Part shown: in pieces, positions 5,509 through 12,747 of the stretch
Position numbering within the stretch: the first letter of the stretch is position 1
How the letters are laid out: each line of letters begins with the position of its first letter
Source: Candidatus Accumulibacter sp. UBA704
GTDB taxonomy: Bacteria; Pseudomonadota; Gammaproteobacteria; Burkholderiales; Rhodocyclaceae
Direction: 5' to 3'
Length of the DNA: 15,917 nucleotides
Assembly: GCA_002304785.1 (NCBI GenBank)
Contig: DBMG01000065.1
Coordinates: 1-15,917, forward strand
Made by a program: the position numbers and the translations under genes
The notes under the pieces: generated by a model
Database searches by the model: none
What the model was told of the DNA's origin: nothing
The model's input: only the letters and a program-made list of their open reading frames with translations

Positions 5509-6555
5509 ATGCTGAACCTTGATCAAATCGCCCAAGACGCCGTCGCCGCATTCGCCGCAACGGACGATCCAGACACCCTCGAGCAAATCAAGGCTCGCTA
5601 CCTCGGCAAGAGCGGACAAATCACCGAACTGCTCAAGGGGATGGCCAAGCTTTCCCCCGACGAAAAAAAGTCCACTGGCGCGGCAATCAATCGTGCCAAG
5701 GAAGCCATTGAATCTGCACTGAATGCACGTCGCGAAGCCATCCGGAAACAGGCGTTGGAAGCACGACTGGCCGGTGAATCGCTGGACGTAACCCTGCCCG
5801 GACGCGGGGAAACGCGCGGGGGGCTGCACCCCGTCACACGGACACTTGAGCGTATCGAGGCACTCTTCCGTTCGATCGGTTTCGAGGTTGCCGACGGCCC
5901 GGAAATCGAGGCCGACTTTCAGAACTTCACGGCATTGAACACCCCCGAGGATCACCCGGCACGTTCAATGCACGACACGTTCTACCTGCTTGATGAGGAC
6001 GGCAAGGTCGCCGAAGACATCCTTCTGCGCACCCACACCAGTCCGATCCAGGTACGGTACATGCAGGCGCACGTGGCGAAATATGCGCACCTGGAAACCA
6101 TGCCGGAGATCCGCGTCATCGCCCCGGGCCGGGTCTATCGCGTCGACTCCGATGCTACCCACTCGCCGATGTTCCATCAGGTCGAAGGCTTGTGGATTGG
6201 CGAGAACGTCAGTTTTGCCGACCTGAAAGGCGTCGTCGCTGATTTCCTGCGCCGCTTCTTCGAGAGCGATGACCTGCAGGTGCGTTTCCGCCCCTCGTTC
6301 TTTCCCTTCACCGAACCCTCCGCCGAAATCGACGTCGCCTTCATGAGCGGCACGTTGAAAGGACGCTGGCTCGAAATCGCCGGATGCGGAATGGTGCACC
6401 CTAACGTCCTCAGGCATGTCGGGATCGACCCTGAAAAATACATCGGCTTCGCTTTCGGCATGGGGCCGGATCGCCTGACCATGCTGCGTTACGGCGTCAA
6501 TGACCTGCGCCTCTTCTTCGATGGCGACTTGCGCTTCCTGCGTCAATTCGTTTAA
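5509..6555 (+). CDS. pheS: Phenylalanyl-tRNA synthetase alpha subunit
   Basis: The 348-residue catalytic subunit of the (alpha-beta)2 PheRS, slightly longer than E. coli PheS (327). The N-terminal coiled-coil arm (about 1-90) binds tRNA. Class II elements follow: HPVTRTLERIEALF (107-120), motif 2 region with GRVYRVDSDATHSPMFHQ (207-224), phenylalanine-pocket residues FPFTEPS (265-271), and motif 3 GFAFGMGPDRLTMLRYG (313-329). ATG 5509 gives the usual PheS N-terminus (MLNLDQIAQDA); the frame is open upstream only through the terminator and the end of rplT. The Shine-Dalgarno sequence is poor. pheT follows after 25 bases. The upstream hairpin suggests that expression depends on readthrough. Confidence 0.97.
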   Translation: MLNLDQIAQDAVAAFAATDDPDTLEQIKARYLGKSGQITELLKGMAKLSPDEKKSTGAAINRAKEAIESALNARREAIRKQALEARLAGESLDVTLPGRGETRGGLHPVTRTLERIEALFRSIGFEVADGPEIEADFQNFTALNTPEDHPARSMHDTFYLLDEDGKVAEDILLRTHTSPIQVRYMQAHVAKYAHLETMPEIRVIAPGRVYRVDSDATHSPMFHQVEGLWIGENVSFADLKGVVADFLRRFFESDDLQVRFRPSFFPFTEPSAEIDVAFMSGTLKGRWLEIAGCGMVHPNVLRHVGIDPEKYIGFAFGMGPDRLTMLRYGVNDLRLFFDGDLRFLRQFV

Positions 6556-6580
6556 GCGTTTTTGGTGATACGGATCATCC

Positions 6581-8956
6581 ATGAAATTCTCTGAATCCTG
6601 GTTGCGCAGCTTTGTTAACCCGGCAGTATCGGGCAACGATTTCTCTCATCTCCTGACCATGGCGGGCCTCGAAGTCGAAGAAGAGGAAACCGTCGCTCCG
6701 GCCTTCGACGGCGTCATCGTCGCCGAGGTACTGGAAGTCAAGAAACACCCGGATGCCGACCGCCTGAATGTCTGCCGCGTCAACATTGGCCGCGCGGAAC
6801 CCCAGCAAATTGTCTGTGGCGCACCAAACGTCGCCGCCGGTCTGAAGGTTCCCTGTGCCCTGCCCGGCGCCACCCTACCCGGCGACTTCCAGATCAAGAT
6901 CGCCAAGGTCCGCGGCATCGAGTCTTCCGGAATGCTCTGTTCGGCCAAGGAACTGGGCATTGCCGAAGATGCCTCGGGCCTGCTGATTCTTCCCGCCGAC
7001 GCCCCTGTGGGACAGGACATCCGCAGCTATCTCGACCTCGACGATAGACTGTTGACGCTGAAACTCACGCCCAATCGCGCCGACTGCTTGTCTTTGACCG
7101 GTATCGCCCGTGAAGTCGCTGCGCTGACCGATACATCCGCACGCTACCCGCAAGTGGCAACTACCCCGGTCACGATAGACAACCGCCGCGACATCGTTCT
7201 GGACGACCCCAAAGCCTGCCCGCTCTATTGCGGCAGAGTCATTGCCGGTGTCAATGCAAAAGCGGCTACGCCGGACTGGATGAAACGCCGTCTGGAGCGT
7301 AGCGGTATCCGCTCGATCTCGGCGCTCGTCGATATCACCAACTACGTGATGCTTGAATTCGGGCAACCGCTGCACGCTTTCGACAACACGAAACTGGAAG
7401 GTGCCATTCATGCGCGCTTCGCCAGCGCTGGCGAAAAGATCCTGCTGCTAAACGAGCAGACGCTCTCACTGCAGGATGACGTTCTCCTGATCGCCGACGA
7501 CAAACGTCCGGTGGCAATGGCCGGGATCATGGGAGGCGAAGATAGCGGAATCACCCTCGAAACAACCGAAATGTTCCTCGAGGCGGCCTTCTTCGCGCCC
7601 AAAGCCATCGCCGGGCGCGCCCGCCGATACGGCTTTGGATCCGATGCATCGCACCGTTTCGAACGCGGAGTGGATTTCGGCGGCACCCACGTAGCCCTAG
7701 AACGCGCCTGCCAGCTAATTCTCGACATTTGCGGCGGTCAAGCCGGTCCACTGTGCGAGGCGCAGGCAACGCTTCCCGCACGGCCACCAGTCCGCCTGCG
7801 GCGCTCACGCGTGGCCAAGGTCCTCGGAGTGAGCTTTACGGCAGAGCAGATCGAAACCATCTTTTCCCGACTCGGACTATGCTTTGTCCGCAACGACGAT
7901 GACTTTCTGGTTACACCGCCCACCTGCCGATTTGATATCGAGATCGAAGAAGACCTGATCGAAGAAATCGCACGCCTGCACGGCTACGATGCAATTCCGT
8001 CGCAGGCGCCCCGCGCCCGGTTGGCGATGCTCCCGCAAACCGAAGACGCGCGCCCCCTGTTCCGCGTGCGCCAGATTCTGGCCGACCGAGGTTTTCAGGA
8101 AGTCGTCAATTTTGCTTTCGTCGAGGACGCCTGGGAAAGCGACTTTGCGGCAAATACCACGCAAATCCGCCTGGCCAACCCTATCGCCAGCCAGATGAGC
8201 GTCATGCGCTCGACGCTGATCGGCGGCCTTGTCGCCAATGTCATCACCAACCTGAAGCGCAAGCAGAACCGTGTACGCCTGTTTGAAACGGGGCGGTGCT
8301 TCTACCGCGACGCGCAGGGCCTGCCCGTCAAGGGCTTCCGTCAGCCTTGGAAAATCGCAGGTTTGGCCTACGGCGGCGCGCTTCCCGAGCAATGGGCAAG
8401 TCCAACCCGAGCGGTGGACTTCTACGACATCAAAGGCGAAGTTGAATCGCTGCTGGCCCCCGTCGTGGCACGGTATGAAAAAACGAGCCACCCTGCCCTG
8501 CATCCTGGCCGCAGCGCACGCGTACTCGTGAACGACCAGGAAGTCGGCATCCTGGGCGAACTGCACCCCCAATGGGTGCAAAAATACGATCTTCCGTTGG
8601 CTCCGGTTGTCTTCGAACTGGATCTCGATGCACTGACTCGCGCGCGCCTTCCGAAGTATGCCGAGGTCTCGAAGCAACCTGCCGCCTTCCGTGATCTGGC
8701 CATCGTCGTCGATCAAAAACTCGAACTCCAGGCGCTGATCGATGGTCTCCTGGCCAATCGTCCGGCCATCGTACAGGACATCCGGCTGTTCGATATTTTC
8801 ACCGGAAAAGGCATTGAGCAAGGGAAAAAAAGTCTTGCTTTTCGTATAGTTATGCAAGATACTCAAAGGACTTTGCAAGACACGGAAGTCGATGCAGCGA
8901 TCCAACAACTCATCACATATTTGCATCAGGCCTTCTCGGCTCAACTTCGTGTCTGA
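6581..8956 (+). CDS. pheT: Phenylalanyl-tRNA synthetase beta subunit
   Basis: A 791-residue subunit (E. coli 795) that partners PheS. Domains in order: N-terminal B1 segment (MKFSESWLRSFVNP), an EMAP/OB-type tRNA-binding domain at about 41-150 (HPDADRLNVCRVNIG at 56-70; CGAPNVAAG at 79-87), the B3/B4 editing region (ITNYVMLEFGQPLHAFD), a catalytic-like core including YGFGSDASHRFERG, a B5 domain, and a C-terminal ferredoxin-like anticodon-binding domain starting near KQPAAFRDLAIVVD. B3/B4 hydrolyses Tyr-tRNA-Phe in known enzymes. The final 45 or so codons become clearly AT-rich compared with the body of the gene, probably because of a regulatory signal for ihfA. Translation is probably coupled to pheS. 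Confidence 0.97.
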   Translation: MKFSESWLRSFVNPAVSGNDFSHLLTMAGLEVEEEETVAPAFDGVIVAEVLEVKKHPDADRLNVCRVNIGRAEPQQIVCGAPNVAAGLKVPCALPGATLPGDFQIKIAKVRGIESSGMLCSAKELGIAEDASGLLILPADAPVGQDIRSYLDLDDRLLTLKLTPNRADCLSLTGIAREVAALTDTSARYPQVATTPVTIDNRRDIVLDDPKACPLYCGRVIAGVNAKAATPDWMKRRLERSGIRSISALVDITNYVMLEFGQPLHAFDNTKLEGAIHARFASAGEKILLLNEQTLSLQDDVLLIADDKRPVAMAGIMGGEDSGITLETTEMFLEAAFFAPKAIAGRARRYGFGSDASHRFERGVDFGGTHVALERACQLILDICGGQAGPLCEAQATLPARPPVRLRRSRVAKVLGVSFTAEQIETIFSRLGLCFVRNDDDFLVTPPTCRFDIEIEEDLIEEIARLHGYDAIPSQAPRARLAMLPQTEDARPLFRVRQILADRGFQEVVNFAFVEDAWESDFAANTTQIRLANPIASQMSVMRSTLIGGLVANVITNLKRKQNRVRLFETGRCFYRDAQGLPVKGFRQPWKIAGLAYGGALPEQWASPTRAVDFYDIKGEVESLLAPVVARYEKTSHPALHPGRSARVLVNDQEVGILGELHPQWVQKYDLPLAPVVFELDLDALTRARLPKYAEVSKQPAAFRDLAIVVDQKLELQALIDGLLANRPAIVQDIRLFDIFTGKGIEQGKKSLAFRIVMQDTQRTLQDTEVDAAIQQLITYLHQAFSAQLRV
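8835..8863 (+). promoter_or_regulatory. Candidate internal promoter in pheT for ihfA
   Basis: TTGCTT (8835-8840) and GATACT (8858-8863) are separated by 17 bases, within an unusually AT-rich part of pheT. A better -10-like TATAGT at 8845-8850 has no matching -35. The predicted start would leave about a 100-base leader before ihfA. E. coli ihfA also has a promoter inside pheT, but the hexamers here are weak. Confidence 0.35.
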
Positions 8957-8968
8957 CAGGAATAAGAC

Positions 8969-9271
8969 ATGACGCTCACAAAAGCAGAACTTGCGGATTT
9001 ATTGTTTGAAAAAGTCGGTCTCAACAAGCGCGAAGCCAAAGACATGGTCGAGGCCTTCTTCGAAGAGATACGCAATGCCTTAGAACGTGGCGACGGAGTC
9101 AAGCTTTCAGGTTTCGGCAATTTTCAATTGCGTGACAAGCCCCAGCGCCCTGGACGTAACCCGAAAACCGGGGAAGAAATTCCGATCACCGCACGGCGCG
9201 TTGTCACCTTCCATGCCAGCCAGAAACTAAAGGGCGAAGTGGAGCTTTCCTACAATGGAACACAATCCTAA
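8969..9271 (+). CDS. ihfA: Integration host factor alpha subunit
   Basis: A 100-residue DNA-bending protein of the HU/IHF family. It heterodimerises with IhfB and bends DNA sharply at specific sites. N-terminal helices (MTLTKAELADLLFEKVGLNK) precede the beta saddle. The arm sequence PGRNPKTGEEIPI (61-73) contains the DNA-intercalating proline P65, and ARRVVTFHASQKLKG (76-90) closes the fold. The Lys-rich HU signature would differ; the pheT-ihfA linkage and this sequence favour the alpha subunit. The start follows AGGA (8957-8960) 12 bases after pheT. The C-terminal end overlaps the next gene by 17 bases, so the two are probably cotranslated. Confidence 0.96.
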   Translation: MTLTKAELADLLFEKVGLNKREAKDMVEAFFEEIRNALERGDGVKLSGFGNFQLRDKPQRPGRNPKTGEEIPITARRVVTFHASQKLKGEVELSYNGTQS

Positions 9272-9623
9272 AGACACTCCGAAGGAGCCTTTGCCCCCTA
9301 TCCCGGCCAAGCGCTATTTCACCATCGGAGAAGTCAGCGAGCTGTGCGGCGTAAAGCCCCACGTGCTTCGCTATTGGGAACAGGAATTCACGCAACTCAA
9401 ACCGGTGAAGCGGCGCGGCAATCGCCGCTATTACCAACACCACGAAGTCCTTTTGGTTCGACGCATTCGCGAACTGCTCTATAGTCAGGGATTCACCATC
9501 AGCGGCGCTCGCAATCGCCTCGAAGAGGCAGGCGACGAACATCCGGCAGCAACCGAAATTGCGCCCGAATCCATCCGAACCGAGCTGTTAAATATCGCCG
9601 AAATACTCCGAATCCAAGCCTGA
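9255..9623 (+). CDS. Small MerR-family transcriptional regulator
   Basis: A 122-residue protein with an N-terminal MerR winged helix-turn-helix: YFTIGEVSELCGVKPHVLRYWEQEF (beginning near residue 20) and wing RRGNRRYYQHHEVLLV, followed by the helix RIRELLYSQGFTISGARNRL. The remaining 30 or so residues are too short for a ligand-binding domain and carry no Cys metal-binding cluster; the single Cys lies in the HTH. It therefore looks like the minimal HTH plus dimerisation helix found beside ihfA in many proteobacteria, whose regulon I do not know. ATG 9255 lies within the end of ihfA in another frame, nine bases after GGAGC. The overlap suggests coupled translation with IhfA. Confidence 0.9.
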   Translation: MEHNPKDTPKEPLPPIPAKRYFTIGEVSELCGVKPHVLRYWEQEFTQLKPVKRRGNRRYYQHHEVLLVRRIRELLYSQGFTISGARNRLEEAGDEHPAATEIAPESIRTELLNIAEILRIQA

Positions 9624-9639
9624 ACAGCAATAATTACGA

Positions 9640-9645
9640 TATAAT
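9640..9645 (+). promoter_or_regulatory. Probable -10 box of the tRNA-Pro promoter
   Basis: A perfect TATAAT lies ten bases before the tRNA-Pro 5' end, predicting a start only a few bases upstream of the mature tRNA. There is no good -35 at 16-18 bases; TGAACA (9621-9626) is too close. The tRNA may also be read from the ihfA-merR transcript. Confidence 0.5.
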
Positions 9646-9654
9646 AGAAAGCTG

Positions 9655-9732
<78 letters not shown>

Positions 9733-9746
9733 ATTCAAATTGAATC

Positions 9747-9776
9747 AAAAGGCCAGTTCTTCGGAGCTGGCCTTTT
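9747..9776. terminator. Bidirectional terminator with UUCG tetraloop
   Basis: AAAAGGCCAGTTC (9747-9759) pairs with GAGCTGGCCTTTT (9764-9776) through 13 pairs, including one G-U, capped by TTCG closed by a C-G pair. It has A tracts at one end and T tracts at the other, so it can stop the tRNA-Pro transcript on the plus strand and the helicase transcript on the minus strand. Confidence 0.93.
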
Positions 9777-9810
9777 GCTTTCTTGATCTGCCTTCAGATT
9801 TTGCACCTGT

Positions 9811-11913
9811 TCATTTCCACATGCTGCGCATACGCTCCGCAATGTCGATACGCTCGGTTCCCAAACCTGCTGCCTGGCTTTGCCATTCCTTCAGCCCGGG
9901 CACGCTCGGCTGCGGCCAGGAGCGTTCGTCGAAATGTTTGAGCAACCGGGTCGGAATGAAACGGGTTCGGCTAGCGTAGACATGCCGATCTCCACCACCC
10001 GCCGTGGCCGTGGTATAGAAACGTTGTGGTACCAGCAACTCGAGGTTGTCCTTGGCGCGGGTCATGGCCACGTAGAGTAGGCGGCGCTCTTCCTCAATCT
10101 CATCCGCGCTACCCGTGGCCAAATCGGAAGGCAGGCATCCGTCAACTACGTTAAGGATCGACACGGCACTCCACTCTTTACCCTTGGCCGAATGGATGGT
10201 CGAAAGGATCAGGTAGTCCTCGTCAACCAAGGGCATCCCGGCCTCGTCGCTGGTTGCGTCCGGCGGATCGAGCGTCAGTTCGGTGAGGAAACGTTCCTGA
10301 TTGGGGTACGTCGCCGCGATGCGGGCGAGTTGCTGAATATCGGCCTGGCGCACCGTCGCATCGTCGAAAAAGCGATCCATCTGGGTCTCATACCAACTGG
10401 CAATATTCTCGAATGGAATCGGCCAGCGGCCCGATGCTCCAGGTCCTTCGAGCAAACCAACGAACTCCAGCCAGTCCGGCCTCGCGTATTCCGGCACCGG
10501 CTGTTCAGCAAGCAGCGCGCAACCCGGAGGGGCCGAAAGCAGGTTATCGAGAATTCGGCTGGCCGTCTTCGGCCCGATACCAGGCAGCAGCTGGATCGCG
10601 CGGAATCCGGACACGCGGTCGCGCGGATTCTGCACCCAGCGCAAAATGGCGAGCACATCCTTGATGTGCCGCGCTTCGAGGAACTTGAGGCCACCGAACT
10701 TCACGAACGGTATGTTGCGCCGGGTCAGTTCGATCTCCATGCGGACGCTATGCGACGCGGATCTGAAAAGCACAGCCTGAGCCTTGAGAGCGGTGCCGCG
10801 TTCCCGCCGCTCCAGAATCTGCTCGACCACGTAGGTGGCCTGGTCAACTTCATCACGTACGGCGACCAAGCGCGGTTTCTGAAGCGAGACGCGCTCGCTC
10901 CACAACTCCTTGCTGTAGCGTACCTTGGCCTCCGCGATGACCGCATTGGCCGCCGCCAGGATGGGCTGCGTCGAACGGTAATTGCGGTCAAGCGTGATGA
11001 TCCGGGCAGGCGGATCAAAACGCGTTGGGTAATCAAGGATATTGCGCACGGTGGCGCCCCGAAAGCGATAGATCGACTGGGCATCGTCGCCGACAACAGT
11101 GAGTTCCTGTCCATCCGGCTTCATGGCCAATAGGATGGCGGCCTGCAGGTGGTTGGTGTCCTGGTATTCGTCGACCAGAACATGTGTGAAACGGCGGCCA
11201 ATTGTTCTGGCCATTTCAGGTTCGCTGACCATCTGCCCCCAGTAGAGCAGCAGATCGTCGTAGTCCAGCACCTGCTGCGCCTGCTTGGCCTCAACGTAGG
11301 CGAGAAACAAGGACTTGAGCGGCACTTCCCATTCCCTGCACCATGGGAAGCTATTTTGCAGCACACCGGTCAGGTCGCCCCGGGAATTCACCACCGCCGA
11401 ATAGATTGCCAGGCAGGTGCCCTTCAGCGGAAACCGCTTGCCCTGCTGCGAGAGCCCCTGTTCGTGGCGCACGAGGTTCATCAAGTCGGCGGAATCCTCC
11501 CGGTCGTGAATGGTAAAAGCGGGGTCGATGCCAATGGCTCCGGCGTATTCGCGCAGCAACCGTGCGCCAACGCTGTGGAAGGTGCCAGCCCACGTAAAAC
11601 CGCCGCTGACCAGCCGGGCTTGGCGCGGCGACACCTGGCTGGCGATACGCTGTACGCGCTTGGTCATTTCGTCGGCAGCACGGCGCGAGAAGCTGAGCAA
11701 CAACAGGCGTTCGGGATCGGCCCCATGCGCCAGCAAATGCGCCACACGATGCGCCAAGGCGGTAGTCTTGCCGGTCCCGGCTCCGGCGATGATCAGCAGC
11801 GGGCCGCAGGTCTCATTGCGCCCGATGCCGTGCGTCGCCGCTTCCCGCTGAGCGTCATTGAGGCGGGACAGATAGTCCGGGACAGCCACCACCGACGCGC
11901 TCAAGGCTGACAC
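9811..11913 (-). CDS. UvrD/Rep-like superfamily 1A DNA helicase
   Basis: A 700-residue ATP-dependent 3'-5' type DNA helicase by family. Motifs in order: Q motif LNDAQREAA (18-26), Walker A GAGTGKT (44-50), motif Ib region WAGTFHSVG (108-116), Walker B VDEYQDTN (247-254), motif III VVGDDAQSIYRFRG (273-286), motif IV LDRNYRST (308-315), motif V LSTIHSAKGKEW (570-581), and motif VI EERRLLYVAMTRAKDNL (608-624). A helix-hairpin-helix LLPGIGPKTASRIL (442-455) lies in the 2B-like region. It is not RecB-like because no nuclease domain is visible. The apparent start is GTG 11913-11911 with no Shine-Dalgarno sequence, overlapping a small upstream ORF with an excellent one, so translation is probably coupled. 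Likely a DNA repair or replication helicase; its exact substrate is not evident. Confidence 0.9.
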   Translation of the reverse strand: MSALSASVVAVPDYLSRLNDAQREAATHGIGRNETCGPLLIIAGAGTGKTTALAHRVAHLLAHGADPERLLLLSFSRRAADEMTKRVQRIASQVSPRQARLVSGGFTWAGTFHSVGARLLREYAGAIGIDPAFTIHDREDSADLMNLVRHEQGLSQQGKRFPLKGTCLAIYSAVVNSRGDLTGVLQNSFPWCREWEVPLKSLFLAYVEAKQAQQVLDYDDLLLYWGQMVSEPEMARTIGRRFTHVLVDEYQDTNHLQAAILLAMKPDGQELTVVGDDAQSIYRFRGATVRNILDYPTRFDPPARIITLDRNYRSTQPILAAANAVIAEAKVRYSKELWSERVSLQKPRLVAVRDEVDQATYVVEQILERRERGTALKAQAVLFRSASHSVRMEIELTRRNIPFVKFGGLKFLEARHIKDVLAILRWVQNPRDRVSGFRAIQLLPGIGPKTASRILDNLLSAPPGCALLAEQPVPEYARPDWLEFVGLLEGPGASGRWPIPFENIASWYETQMDRFFDDATVRQADIQQLARIAATYPNQERFLTELTLDPPDATSDEAGMPLVDEDYLILSTIHSAKGKEWSAVSILNVVDGCLPSDLATGSADEIEEERRLLYVAMTRAKDNLELLVPQRFYTTATAGGGDRHVYASRTRFIPTRLLKHFDERSWPQPSVPGLKEWQSQAAGLGTERIDIAERMRSMWK

Positions 11914-12026
11914 TGCACCCGCAAATGGCCGAGGGCAATGTTCGACGACGTAGCGAAACAGGGGCGATCAGAACAGACGGCCGGCACGCGTTCAGTCAGG
12001 GCAATTCGGGTTGGGCAATCGGACAT
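11901..12026 (-). CDS. 41-codon upstream ORF overlapping the helicase start
   Basis: On the minus strand, AAGGAG (12037-12032) lies five bases before ATG 12026-12024. The frame runs 41 codons to TGA at 11903-11901, thirteen bases into the helicase gene in another frame. The product begins MSDCPTRIALTERVPAVCSDR and contains four Cys, at about residues 4, 18, 23 and 39; I recognise no family. It is the first ORF after a good promoter. It may be a translated leader that couples ribosomes to the helicase GTG, a genuine small protein, or the true N-terminus separated by a frameshift. Confidence 0.55.
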   Translation of the reverse strand: MSDCPTRIALTERVPAVCSDRPCFATSSNIALGHLRVQCQP

Positions 12027-12047
12027 GGTGGCTCCTTGGTTACTGTG

Positions 12048-12075
12048 ATTATATCCAGCATCCTGCTACCCGCAA
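12048..12075 (-). promoter_or_regulatory. Sigma70-type promoter for the upstream ORF and helicase
   Basis: On the minus strand, TTGCGG (12075-12070) and a perfect TATAAT (12053-12048) are separated by 16 bases. The start is predicted near 12041, only a few bases before the AAGGAG of the 41-codon ORF. It makes the helicase unit independent of the NUDIX gene upstream. Confidence 0.7.
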
Positions 12076-12103
12076 ACGATACAGAGACGCCGCTCCCGGG
12101 ATA

Positions 12104-12676
12104 TCACCAGCCTGACTGAACGATCTTTTCCGCCCAGAAGAGCGCGGCGACGGTTTTGCCATCGGTAATTTCGCCGGTGCGAACGGCGGACACCGCCTCT
12201 TCCAGAGTCAATTCCAGGATATCGAGGAGTTCTCCGTGATCGAGATTCTGCTCGCCTTGCCGAACCAGGCCCCGCGCGAAAAAAATCTCCAGGCGCTCGT
12301 CGGAATAGCCAACGCACGGATGCATCACCCCGATATGCCGCCATTCCGTTGCGGTGAATCCGGTTTCCTCGAGCAGTTCACGTTTCGCTGTCGTTTCGAT
12401 CACCTCACCCGGATCGATTTTCCCCGCGGGGAACTCGAGAAACACTTGCCCCAGCGGGTAGCGGAATTGCCGCTCGAAGATCATCTTGCCGCTGTCGAGC
12501 AACGGGATGACCACGACAGCGCCTTGATGCCTGACATACTCGCGCGTTGACTCGACCCCGTTCGCCAACCGCACTCGGTCAAGACGCACGTCGAGCAACT
12601 TCCCGCGATACATCTGCGCTCCCTCTATCAGGGTTTCGGTAAGGTGTGGATGGTCTTCCTGCTGTTTGGGTTTCAC
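12104..12676 (-). CDS. NUDIX hydrolase, ADP-ribose pyrophosphatase (NudF-like)
   Basis: A 190-residue cytosolic protein with a complete NUDIX box: G85-x5-E91-x7-R99-E100-L101-x-E103-E104-x-G106-F107, whose Glu residues bind Mg2+ for hydrolysing nucleoside diphosphates linked to another moiety. The N-terminal YRGKLLDVRLDRVRL (23-37) and HQGAVVVIPLLDSG (50-63) resemble ADP-ribose pyrophosphatases. The post-box region (MHPCVGYSDERLEIFFARGL) fits the same group. Substrate assignment is by resemblance only. The start is GTG 12676-12674, preceded by AAGGA at a suitable distance; an alternative ATG at 12613 also has a GGGAG but would cut away the family's N-terminal strand. The gene begins just beyond the nuoN terminator, so it depends on readthrough or an unseen promoter. 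Confidence 0.9.
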   Translation of the reverse strand: MKPKQQEDHPHLTETLIEGAQMYRGKLLDVRLDRVRLANGVESTREYVRHQGAVVVIPLLDSGKMIFERQFRYPLGQVFLEFPAGKIDPGEVIETTAKRELLEETGFTATEWRHIGVMHPCVGYSDERLEIFFARGLVRQGEQNLDHGELLDILELTLEEAVSAVRTGEITDGKTVAALFWAEKIVQSGW

Positions 12677-12690
12677 GTCGTCTATCCTTA

Positions 12691-12719
12691 AAAGCAACGC
12701 CCCGACGAGCGGGGCGTTG
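12691..12719 (-). terminator. Rho-independent terminator at the end of the nuo operon
   Basis: CAACGCCCCG (12695-12704) pairs perfectly with CGGGGCGTTG (12710-12719) around a five-base loop. In the minus direction it is followed by CTTTTA, a short T tract. The AAGGA of the NUDIX gene starts immediately beyond that tract, so no separate promoter fits in between. Confidence 0.8.
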
Positions 12720-12747
12720 TCGTTTGAAAACCAGCGACTCCAGCCGC

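Noticed and set aside
7877..8944. Minus-strand open frame (355 codons) opposite pheT
   Set aside because: Shadow of pheT caused by high GC at third codon positions; no recognisable domain, while pheT carries its full domain set.
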